Source: DASZPJ01 sp035550295 (GTDB taxonomy: Bacteria; Patescibacteriota; Saccharimonadia; Saccharimonadales; UBA4665). Taken from it: a stretch of 15,566 nucleotides of DNA. This document shows, one piece after another, positions 6,045-12,978 of the stretch. How positions within the stretch are numbered: the stretch's first letter is position 1; every line of letters starts with the position of its first letter. The notes below the pieces were generated by a model. It made no database searches and was not told the origin of the DNA. It was given only the letters and a program-made list of their open reading frames with translations. Location: positions 1-15,566 of the forward strand of contig DASZPJ010000025.1 of assembly GCA_035550295.1 (NCBI GenBank), read 5' to 3'. Position numbers and translations under genes: made by a program.

Positions 6045-7937
6045 CTAGGCGTTGTTGGCTTCCTGAACTGCGACTGTACTTTCTTCTTGCAATAGTCGGG
6101 CGCGGCTGTAGAAGAAGGCGGCCATGAATACTACGGCGCCGGCAATGAACAGGCCAGTGCCCGGCCCGGTATTGACCAACTGCGTGGTGGTGATGCGTGA
6201 AACGGTTTTGATCGGCGGGCTAGGCAAATGAATATTAACGGTGTCGCCGAAGGTGTTGGTCATGACCAGGTCAAACTTGTAGGTGTTGTGTGGGTTGGTT
6301 GGCGTGGTTGGGATCGGGCTTTTGACCTTGACGGCAATTTGCTTCGTTACCAGTTGGCCAGGGTTAATGGTTACGGCTGGCCAAGTAACCTGGTTGTCGG
6401 TACCCAGGGTGCCGCCGTGCAAATCGATAGGAAGAGCGTAATCCATGACATCGTCCAAGTCTTCAGTGAAGACAAAGTTCACCAGCGGTGCTTTGCCAAC
6501 ATTCCTGACGCTAAGTGTATAAACGATGACATCTCCGGCGTGGGCAGTAGTGCCGTTAGCGTTAGCGATGCCTTGGGTTAAGTTGGTGGCTGACTTGTGG
6601 TAGGAAGCGCAAGGGTTGTCGGAAGATTGCTGCGGGCAGGTTGGTACATGGCACTGGCTGGCTGGAATGCCGCCGTTTTCACAAGTTGGGTTGCAGGTTG
6701 GGCTGTTGGCTGGAATACCACCATTTTGGCAAGTCGGATTACAGATTTTCTGGTCAGTGATGCCACCATTCTGGCAGGTAGGGTTACATATCTTTTGATC
6801 GGTAACCCCGCCGTTCTGGCAGGTCGGATTACAGATTCGTTGATCCGTTATACCACCATTCTGGCAGGTCGGATGACAAATCTTCTGGTCAGTGATGCCA
6901 CCATTCTGGCAGGTCGGGTGACAGATCGGACCATTCGGGTCCAGGCCACCATTCTGGCAGGTCGGATTGCAGGCAGGGCTAGTTGCTGGAATACCACCGT
7001 TCTGGCAGGTCGGATTACAGATTCGTTGATCCGTTATACCACCATTCTGGCAGGTCGGGTTACATATCTTTTGATCGGTAACCCCACCATTCTGGCAGGT
7101 CGGGTGACAAATCTTCTGGTCAGTGATGCCACCGTTCTGGCAAGTCGGGTTACAAACTTTCTGATCTGTAATACCACCGTTCTGGCAAGTCGGGTGACAA
7201 ACCGGACCGTTTTGATCTAGGCCACCGTTCTGGCAGGTCGGTGGCGGGCTAGCCGGTGGGTGAGGTACGCCAATCGAAACCAAGTTGCCGCAGCCAAACA
7301 GGATGTACCAGGTTTGGCCATCAACTTTCAGTTTTAGAGCGGTGTATTGCTGATTGATGCCTTGGCCGTCGAAGCTGTGCAGCTTTCGGGCGAACAATGT
7401 GTTTGGTGTACCCGGAATGTTTAGGCCGACCTGGCCGGTGTCGCGGCCGCTGGTCGGATTTGTATCATACCCATAGTTTGTCCAGCCCATAGAGAACAAT
7501 TTGTTGGCTTTTGGACAGTCATCAAACGTGTTGTATTGGCCCAAGACATCGCCGTTAACATTGCCGCGACAATCGGCGGCGTGGATAGTAACTTTTGTGG
7601 CGTTTTGGATGTCACTACACTGGATGCCTAGATAGTTAAGGGCGGATTTGTAGTTTCGATCGTTGTTAACACAAGCTTTATGAGCGTTGGCTATAGCCGT
7701 GTCCGCCGAGGCACTATCACTGGCAATACCTTGGTTGACCATATCGTTATAATTAGCATCCGCCGTAATAGCCGGTGGACTAACTACAGCCATAAACTGC
7801 ACCAAAAAGGCCAGCACCACGAAGATCATGCCGGTGCGCCGAATGGCGGCCTCCTCACGCATGCGTTTGGCATAAAAAGCCAGCTGGTGTGTCATGCCAG
7901 GGTTATAGGGCATTAGACTGAGTAGTTTTTCAAACAT
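6045..7937 (-). CDS. Cys-rich tandem-repeat surface protein with DUF11-like domain and LPxTG-like C-terminus
   Basis: This ORF encodes 630 residues. A long basic n-region (1-35) precedes a hydrophobic segment (about 37-54), then PPAITADA, a plausible signal-peptidase region. Residues 60-228 form an extracellular domain with several Cys and the segment WYILFGCGNLVSIG. Residues 233-430 hold thirteen repeats built on PTCQNGG, described separately. Residues about 445-575 resemble the DUF11/conserved-repeat beta-sandwich of CPR and Gram-positive surface proteins (DVIVYTLSVRNVGKAPLVNF; NPGQLVTKQIAVKVK). The C-terminus has LVNTGPG (587-593), a membrane segment (about 594-610) and SRARLLQEE. That is the layout of a sortase substrate, with Val for Pro in LPxTG and a tail longer than usual. 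The protein is probably displayed outside the cell and might mediate host or surface contact (inference). It is the first gene of an operon with the 195-residue protein. No Shine-Dalgarno sequence precedes the ATG at 7937; ATGs at residues 9 and 15 are possible alternatives. Confidence 0.85.
   Translation of the reverse strand: MFEKLLSLMPYNPGMTHQLAFYAKRMREEAAIRRTGMIFVVLAFLVQFMAVVSPPAITADANYNDMVNQGIASDSASADTAIANAHKACVNNDRNYKSALNYLGIQCSDIQNATKVTIHAADCRGNVNGDVLGQYNTFDDCPKANKLFSMGWTNYGYDTNPTSGRDTGQVGLNIPGTPNTLFARKLHSFDGQGINQQYTALKLKVDGQTWYILFGCGNLVSIGVPHPPASPPPTCQNGGLDQNGPVCHPTCQNGGITDQKVCNPTCQNGGITDQKICHPTCQNGGVTDQKICNPTCQNGGITDQRICNPTCQNGGIPATSPACNPTCQNGGLDPNGPICHPTCQNGGITDQKICHPTCQNGGITDQRICNPTCQNGGVTDQKICNPTCQNGGITDQKICNPTCQNGGIPANSPTCNPTCENGGIPASQCHVPTCPQQSSDNPCASYHKSATNLTQGIANANGTTAHAGDVIVYTLSVRNVGKAPLVNFVFTEDLDDVMDYALPIDLHGGTLGTDNQVTWPAVTINPGQLVTKQIAVKVKSPIPTTPTNPHNTYKFDLVMTNTFGDTVNIHLPSPPIKTVSRITTTQLVNTGPGTGLFIAGAVVFMAAFFYSRARLLQEESTVAVQEANNA
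6648..7241 (-). repeat. Thirteen PTCQNGG repeats arranged as two 92-residue super-repeats
   Basis: The coding repeat unit is 14-17 residues, typically PTCQNGGITDQKICN (45 bases), with two Cys per unit. Variants occur in a fixed order: one LD-NGP unit, four (I/V)TDQ units, then one IPA-SP unit. That six-unit set occurs twice in a row, residues 233-324 (nt 7241-6966) and 325-416 (nt 6965-6690), each exactly 92 residues, followed by one shorter unit (PTCENGGIPASQCH). At the DNA level some stretches of about 50 bases are identical at offsets other than 276, for example around 6815-6870 and 7005-7060, so the array looks mosaic, as if reshuffled by recombination. C-x-NGG recalls EGF-like modules, but the six-Cys EGF pattern is absent. 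Confidence 0.9.
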
Positions 7938-7970
7938 GTTTTTATGTTTTTACGTAACACCGGCATTTAA

Positions 7971-8006
7971 GCATAAACACTCTAAATTTACAAGAGTTTA
8001 TGCACA
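7971..8006. promoter_or_regulatory. Interrupted inverted repeat with one DnaA-box-like site between divergent genes
   Basis: GCATAAAC (7971-7978) is the reverse complement of GTTTATGC (7996-8003), with TCT/AGA continuing the pairing after a two-base bulge. The right arm runs into TTATGCACA (7998-8006), which matches the TTATNCACA DnaA-box consensus. It lies in the 174-base gap between the surface-protein operon (minus) and gyrB (plus), 25 bases upstream of the gyrB -35. It could be an operator for either gene; a single DnaA box is weak evidence. Confidence 0.35.
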
Positions 8007-8027
8007 GGGACAGTACTAGATAGATAG

Positions 8028-8057
8028 TTGCCAACTATTCGTAAAATCGTCTATAAT
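8028..8057 (+). promoter_or_regulatory. gyrB-gyrA promoter
   Basis: TTGCCA (8028-8033), an 18-base spacer and a perfect TATAAT (8052-8057). The start would be near 8064, leaving a leader of about 48 bases. The leader carries GAGAGG (8095-8100), a moderate Shine-Dalgarno sequence 11 bases before the GTG start of gyrB. Confidence 0.75.
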
Positions 8058-8111
8058 ATATGCTAGTGGGAACAAACTAACAGAGTTATTTACTGAGAGG
8101 GTTGATTTATA

Positions 8112-10079
8112 GTGGCTGACAAAAAATCCGGCTATTCTGCAGATCAAATTACAGTTTTAGAGGGCTTGGAACCGGTTCGTAAACGACCCGGTATGTACAT
8201 CGGTGGTACCGGTGTCGAAGGCTTACACCACTTGGTGTGGGAAATCGTCGACAACGGCATTGACGAAGCCCTGGCCGGCTTTGCCACCAGCGTGTCGGTC
8301 AAATTATTAGCTGATGGTGGCGTTACCGTAATCGACGACGGCCGTGGTATTCCCACCGACATTCACCCAAAGACCAAAAAGTCGACGGTAGAAACAGTGC
8401 TGACCGTGTTGCATGCTGGCGGCAAGTTCGGCGACGGCGGATACAAAGTTTCCGGCGGTTTGCACGGTGTTGGTTCCAGTGTGGTTAACGCTTTGAGCAA
8501 CAAGCTGAACATCAAGGTTTACCGCGAAGGCAAGATTCACGAACAGAATTACGAGCGCGGTGTGCCGCAAGGCGACCTTAAAGTCGTCGGCAAGACGGAC
8601 AAGACCGGCACAGAAATTACTTTTTATGCTGACGACTCTATTTTCCAGACCACCGAATTCAACTATGACACCATTTTGGACCGGCTGCGCCACGCAGCTT
8701 ATCTAACAAAGGGCATCCGCACCAGCCTGGAAGACGAAAAGACCGGCAAGCGCTACAGCTTTTACTTCGAAGGCGGTATCCAAAGCTACGTCAAACACCT
8801 CAATGTCGGCAAGGAACCGGTCGATGACGACATCTTTTACGTCGACAAAATGGTCAACGACACCCAAGTTGAAATCTCGTTGCAATACACCGACGCTTAT
8901 ACCGAACTGATCAAATCGTTCGCCAACAACGTGCTCAACCCCGACGGCGGTACGCACCTGACCGGTTTCCGGGCGGCGCTGACGCGCGTCATTAACGACT
9001 ACGCCCGCAAGAACGGCCTGCTGAAGGAAAAGGAAGAAAACCTGTCCGGCGAAGACACTCGCGAAGGCCTAACCGCCATAATATTGGTTAAATTGCCTGA
9101 TCCGCAATTTGAAGGCCAGACCAAGAACAAACTGGGTAACCCCGAAGTCCAGGGATACGTCACCCAAGTCATGAACGAGTACTTCAATTATTACCTGGAA
9201 GAACACCCGGCTGTAGCCCGCAAAATCGTCGGTAAGGCCTTGTTGGCAGCCCGCGCCCGCAAAGCCGCCCGCGCCGCCCGCGAAAACATCTTGCGCAAAG
9301 GCGTTTTGGACGGTGCCAGCATGCCCGGCAAACTAGCCGACTGTAGTAATAAAGACCCCAAAGAAAGCGAAATATATCTGGTAGAAGGCGACTCTGCCGG
9401 CGGTTCGGCCAAGTCCGGCCGCGACTCAAAGTCCCAGGCAATCTTGCCATTGCGCGGTAAGGTTTTGAACGTCGAACGAGCCCGTTTGGACAAAATGCTA
9501 GCCAACAACGAAATCCTTAGCCTGATCAAAGCCCTGGGCGTTGGCATCGAAGAATCATTCGACCTCAACGGCCTGCGCTACGACCGGATCATCATCATGA
9601 CCGACGCCGACGTTGACGGCAGCCACATCAGCACGCTGCTGATGACATTCTTCTTCCGTTATATGAAGCCGGTGGTCGACGGCGGCCACGTGTATTTGGC
9701 CAAGCCACCGTTGTTTGAGCTCGTTCGCGGCAGCCACAAAAACCCAGTCTTCATCTACGACGAGGCCGACCTGGATGTGGTGCTGGACGCCGAAATTGCC
9801 AAGCGCAAAAAAGAAGGCAGCAAAGTTAATGCCGATGATGACCGCCTAAAGCAAGCTGGCTTTGTTGAGCAAAAGCGCTACAAGGGACTGGGTGAAATGG
9901 ACGCCGAACAACTTTTTGAAACCACCATGAACCCGACCAAGCGCGTGCTGGTGCAGGTTAAAGTCGAGGACGCCGAACGCGCCGATGCCATCTTTAACAA
10001 GCTGATGGGTACCGAAGTTGAACTGCGCAAATCATTCATTCAAGCAAATGCTAAATTCGTGAAAGATTTGGATATTTAA
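8112..10079 (+). CDS. gyrB: DNA gyrase subunit B
   Basis: This ORF encodes 655 residues from a GTG start, supported by GAGAGG upstream and by the expected N-terminus ending in GLEPVRKRPGMYIG. GyrB is the ATPase subunit of type IIA topoisomerase (A2B2), which introduces negative supercoils. GHKL ATPase motifs: EIVDN with catalytic Glu44 and Asn48, DDGRGIP at 75-81 and GGLHGVGSSVVNALS at 115-129. TOPRIM metal site: EGDSAGG with Glu425, and DADVDGSH with Asp498, Asp500 and Asp502. The C-terminal QKRYKGLGEMDAEQL is a gyrase-type signature. The length fits the short GyrB form lacking the insert found in Proteobacteria. The stop is one base before the gyrA ATG, so the two are co-translated. Codon use is richer in GC than in the flanking small genes. 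Confidence 0.98.
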   Translation: MADKKSGYSADQITVLEGLEPVRKRPGMYIGGTGVEGLHHLVWEIVDNGIDEALAGFATSVSVKLLADGGVTVIDDGRGIPTDIHPKTKKSTVETVLTVLHAGGKFGDGGYKVSGGLHGVGSSVVNALSNKLNIKVYREGKIHEQNYERGVPQGDLKVVGKTDKTGTEITFYADDSIFQTTEFNYDTILDRLRHAAYLTKGIRTSLEDEKTGKRYSFYFEGGIQSYVKHLNVGKEPVDDDIFYVDKMVNDTQVEISLQYTDAYTELIKSFANNVLNPDGGTHLTGFRAALTRVINDYARKNGLLKEKEENLSGEDTREGLTAIILVKLPDPQFEGQTKNKLGNPEVQGYVTQVMNEYFNYYLEEHPAVARKIVGKALLAARARKAARAARENILRKGVLDGASMPGKLADCSNKDPKESEIYLVEGDSAGGSAKSGRDSKSQAILPLRGKVLNVERARLDKMLANNEILSLIKALGVGIEESFDLNGLRYDRIIIMTDADVDGSHISTLLMTFFFRYMKPVVDGGHVYLAKPPLFELVRGSHKNPVFIYDEADLDVVLDAEIAKRKKEGSKVNADDDRLKQAGFVEQKRYKGLGEMDAEQLFETTMNPTKRVLVQVKVEDAERADAIFNKLMGTEVELRKSFIQANAKFVKDLDI

Positions 10080-10080
10080 G

Positions 10081-12786
10081 ATGGAAGACGACCAACCAAC
10101 ACTGCCACTAGGTGATGAGCCTGAAGAACTGAACGAAGCCAACGAAACGCCTATGGACGATCAGGCCGAGCAGCAGCCCGACAACAGCTTTATTCCCGAG
10201 CAAACCATGGCTGAGCGCCGCGAGGGGCAGGAACACGAAGCTGACATTCTAGACGCCCATCACTCGCGTATTGTCGAGCGCCGCACCGTCGAAAATGTCA
10301 TGGAAGACAGCTATTTGCGTTACTCCATGAGCGTCATCATCGACCGTGCGTTGCCAGATGTCCGTGACGGCCTGAAACCTGTCCATCGCCGCATCCTGTA
10401 CACCATGGGTGAATCCGGCTTGCGTAGTACCGCTCGCCACCGCAAATCGGCTACCGTCGTCGGTGACGTGATGGGCCGCTACCACCCGCACGGCGACAGT
10501 TCCATCTACGACGCAATGGTCCGCATGGCCCAGCCATGGGCAATGCGCTACACACTGGTTAATGGACAAGGTAACTTCGGTAGTATGGACGGTGATCCGC
10601 CAGCCGCTTATCGTTACACCGAAGCCAAGATGGCTCGCCTGGCCGATGAAACCCTGGCCGACATCGACAAAGAAACCGTCGACTTCCGCGAAAACTACGA
10701 TGGTACCCGCATGGAACCGTCAGTTCTCCCTGCTAAATTGCCAAACTTGTTGTTGAACGGACAACTAGGTATCGCCGTTGGTATGGCTACCAACATCCCG
10801 CCGCACAACCTGGCCGAACTGGTTGATGCCGAAGTCACATTGCTCGATAATCCCAATGCCACACTGGACGACCTGTTAGAGCACGTTAAGGGCCCGGACT
10901 TCCCGACTGGCGGGGTAATTTACGGTAAAGAATCGATCCGCACCGCTTACGCGACTGGTCGTGGTGGCGTCGTGACGCGCGGCGTGGCCGAAGTGGTGGA
11001 AGGCGCCAAAGGCCGCCACCAGATTGTCATTACCGAAATTCCGTACGCCCTGAACAAAGAGTCACTCGTTTTGAAGATCGCCGACCTGGTTCGCGACAAG
11101 AAACTAGTCGGCATCAGCGACCTGCGTGACGAAACCGCCCGCGGCGAAGTGCGCATCGTCATCGACCTCAAAAAGGACGCCTACCCTAAAAAGCTGCTGA
11201 ACCAGCTGTACAAATTAACTCCTTTGCAGACGACCTTCCACTTCAACATGATGGCGCTGATCGACGGCATCCAGCCACGCGTACTCGGCCTGCAGGACAT
11301 CCTCAGCGAGCACATCAAGCACCGCATTGTCGTCATCCGCCGCCGGACTGAGTTCGAGCTAAAGAAGGCCAAAGAACGCGCCCATATACTGGAAGGCCTG
11401 AAGACGGCGCTGGACCACATCGACGAAGTTATTGCTACCATCCGCAAGTCCGACACCACCGACGAAGCCCAAGCTAACTTAATGAAACAGTTCAAGCTGA
11501 CGGAGATCCAGGCCAAAGCAATTTTGGCGATGCAGCTGCGCACATTAGCAGGTCTTGAGCGGAAAAAGATAGAAGATGAACTAGCCGAACTGATGAAGCT
11601 GATCGCTAACCTGGAAAGCATCCTGGCTGACGAGAAGAAAATCCGCAAGATTATCCGTGATGAACTGCTGGAACTGAAGAAGCAGTACGGTGACGAGCGC
11701 CGCACCAAAGTTATTGCTGGTGAGTTGGGCAAGATGAGCGACGAAGACCTAATTGCCGACGAGCAAGTTGTGGTGACCTTAACTGCCGCCAACTACATCA
11801 AACGCAGCCAGATCGCCGAATATAAGCGCCAAGGCCGTGGTGGCAAAGGCCGTCGTGGCATGGCAACCCGCGAAGAAGACGTCATCGAGCACGTCGTCAA
11901 TGCCAGCACCCACGATTACCTGTTGTTCTTCACCAACAAGGGCCGTGTTTTCCGTATCAAGACCTACGAAGTGCCAGCCGTTGGCCTGAACGCCAAGGGA
12001 GTAGCGTTGGTTAACTTACTACAACTGCAGCCAGAAGAAACTGTTAGCAGCGTCATTAACGTCAGCAAAACCGACGACGCCGCCAACCTGATCATGTGTA
12101 CCGTCCGTGGCGTGGTCAAGAAGACGCCGTTTGCCCAGTACCAGAATGTCCGCAGCAGCGGTTTGATCGCCATCAACCTAGATGACGGCGACGAACTGAA
12201 GTGGATCCGCATGACTTCCGGCGACAACGAAGTGGTCATTAGCACCAGCCAAGGCCAGGCTATCCGTTTCCACGAAAAGGGTGCTAGGCCAATGGGCCGC
12301 GTTAGCCGCGGTGTTCGCGGTATCCGTTTGCGACCAGGCGACAAGGTGATTGGCATGGACATCGTGGAGCAGGGTGCTGACATCTTTGTCATCAGTAAAT
12401 TTGGCTACGGCAAGCGCACCAAGATTGACCAATTCACGCCGCATGCCCGTGGCGGAGTCGGTATCCGCAGCGCCGTCGTCAACGACAAAACTGGCGAACT
12501 GGTAGGTGTTAAGCGGTTGGTTAGTGACGAGCAAGAACTGATCATAATCAGCCAGCACGGCCAGACTATACGATTAAGTTTGGAAAATATCCCTGCGCTT
12601 GGCCGCGCCACCCAAGGCGTGCGCATCATGCGCCTCAACGACGACGACCAAGTAGTCTCTCTAGCACTCGTAGATAAGACCGAAGACATTCCAGACGAAG
12701 AAGGCGATGAAACAGTCGTTCCGGCAGAACTAGTCCCAGAAGAGCCATCAGAGCCAGCAGAAACCGCTCCAGCCGACGAAGAATAG
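10081..12786 (+). CDS. gyrA: DNA gyrase subunit A
   Basis: This ORF encodes 901 residues. GyrA is the DNA breakage-reunion subunit. Catalytic Tyr179 lies in AAYRYTEAKM, and the winged-helix segment HPHGDSSIYD lies at 135-144. Ser140 and Asp144 correspond to E. coli Ser83 and Asp87, the quinolone-sensitive residues. The C-terminal beta-pinwheel carries the GyrA box QGRGGKG (584-590), which marks gyrase rather than topoisomerase IV. Compared with E. coli GyrA the N-terminus is about 55 residues longer and acidic, and an acidic Pro-rich tail ends the protein (about 865-901). The ATG follows the gyrB stop by one base with no clear ribosome site, consistent with coupling. Internal ATGs (residues 25, 43, 74) could be alternative starts; if used they would remove much of the extension. 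Confidence 0.98.
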   Translation: MEDDQPTLPLGDEPEELNEANETPMDDQAEQQPDNSFIPEQTMAERREGQEHEADILDAHHSRIVERRTVENVMEDSYLRYSMSVIIDRALPDVRDGLKPVHRRILYTMGESGLRSTARHRKSATVVGDVMGRYHPHGDSSIYDAMVRMAQPWAMRYTLVNGQGNFGSMDGDPPAAYRYTEAKMARLADETLADIDKETVDFRENYDGTRMEPSVLPAKLPNLLLNGQLGIAVGMATNIPPHNLAELVDAEVTLLDNPNATLDDLLEHVKGPDFPTGGVIYGKESIRTAYATGRGGVVTRGVAEVVEGAKGRHQIVITEIPYALNKESLVLKIADLVRDKKLVGISDLRDETARGEVRIVIDLKKDAYPKKLLNQLYKLTPLQTTFHFNMMALIDGIQPRVLGLQDILSEHIKHRIVVIRRRTEFELKKAKERAHILEGLKTALDHIDEVIATIRKSDTTDEAQANLMKQFKLTEIQAKAILAMQLRTLAGLERKKIEDELAELMKLIANLESILADEKKIRKIIRDELLELKKQYGDERRTKVIAGELGKMSDEDLIADEQVVVTLTAANYIKRSQIAEYKRQGRGGKGRRGMATREEDVIEHVVNASTHDYLLFFTNKGRVFRIKTYEVPAVGLNAKGVALVNLLQLQPEETVSSVINVSKTDDAANLIMCTVRGVVKKTPFAQYQNVRSSGLIAINLDDGDELKWIRMTSGDNEVVISTSQGQAIRFHEKGARPMGRVSRGVRGIRLRPGDKVIGMDIVEQGADIFVISKFGYGKRTKIDQFTPHARGGVGIRSAVVNDKTGELVGVKRLVSDEQELIIISQHGQTIRLSLENIPALGRATQGVRIMRLNDDDQVVSLALVDKTEDIPDEEGDETVVPAELVPEEPSEPAETAPADEE

Positions 12787-12787
12787 C

Positions 12788-12806
12788 CGTTCTGCTCATG
12801 CTTGCA
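12788..12806 (+). repeat. 19-base direct repeat, left copy
   Basis: CGTTCTGCTCATGCTTGCA begins two bases after the gyrA stop and recurs exactly at 14480-14498, so the two copies bracket the 493-residue gene. The left copy is also part of an imperfect hairpin, CTGC-TCATG with CATGA-TC-GCAG (12792-12818), which may be the gyrA terminator, though no T-run follows. Confidence 0.8.
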
Positions 12807-12910
12807 TCATGATCGCAGTCGAGGCCTATTCTTAATGCTGGCCACCTAGTCGAACCGGTCGGATCTGAAGCTACTGCCAGTTGGTGGATTTGCGACCAGA
12901 GATAAATATA

Positions 12911-12939
12911 TTGACGAATCACAATATATTTGGTATAAT
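12911..12939 (+). promoter_or_regulatory. Strong extended -10 promoter for the 493-residue gene
   Basis: TTGACG (12911-12916), a 17-base spacer and TGG directly before a perfect TATAAT (12934-12939), forming an extended -10. This is the best promoter in the window. The start would be near 12946, six bases before an ATG (12952) that opens a mini-ORF and about 29 bases before the GTG start of the main gene. Confidence 0.8.
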
Positions 12940-12951
12940 TACCCCAGTTAA

Positions 12952-12978
12952 ATGCAAAACAAAAACGTACTACAGTGA
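12952..12978 (+). CDS. Eight-codon mini-ORF overlapping the start of the next gene
   Basis: The first ATG of the predicted transcript opens an ORF of eight codons (MQNKNVLQ) that ends in TGA at 12976-12978. The GTG start of the 493-residue protein is at 12975-12977, so the two overlap as GTGA, a typical termination-reinitiation arrangement. With only about six bases before the ATG, the mRNA is nearly leaderless, and the main GTG has no Shine-Dalgarno sequence. Translating the mini-ORF would bring ribosomes to the GTG. It could also be chance, since short ORFs are common. Confidence 0.4.
   Translation: MQNKNVLQ

Noticed and set aside
6597..7220. Long plus-strand ORF (207 codons) with repeated TILAGRVT-like units opposite the surface-protein gene
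   Set aside because: It is the antisense reading of the 45-base tandem repeats; a repeat length divisible by three keeps any frame open. The minus-strand gene has signal, domain and anchor features; the shadow has none.
6648..7241. CRISPR-like array from the regular repeats
   Set aside because: Repeats are in frame, code for PTCQNGG units, and have no unique spacers of constant length.
12635..12922. Minus-strand ORF spanning the end of gyrA and the following gap
   Set aside because: It is mostly antisense to the acidic gyrA tail, has no start signal, and covers the direct repeat and the promoter region.
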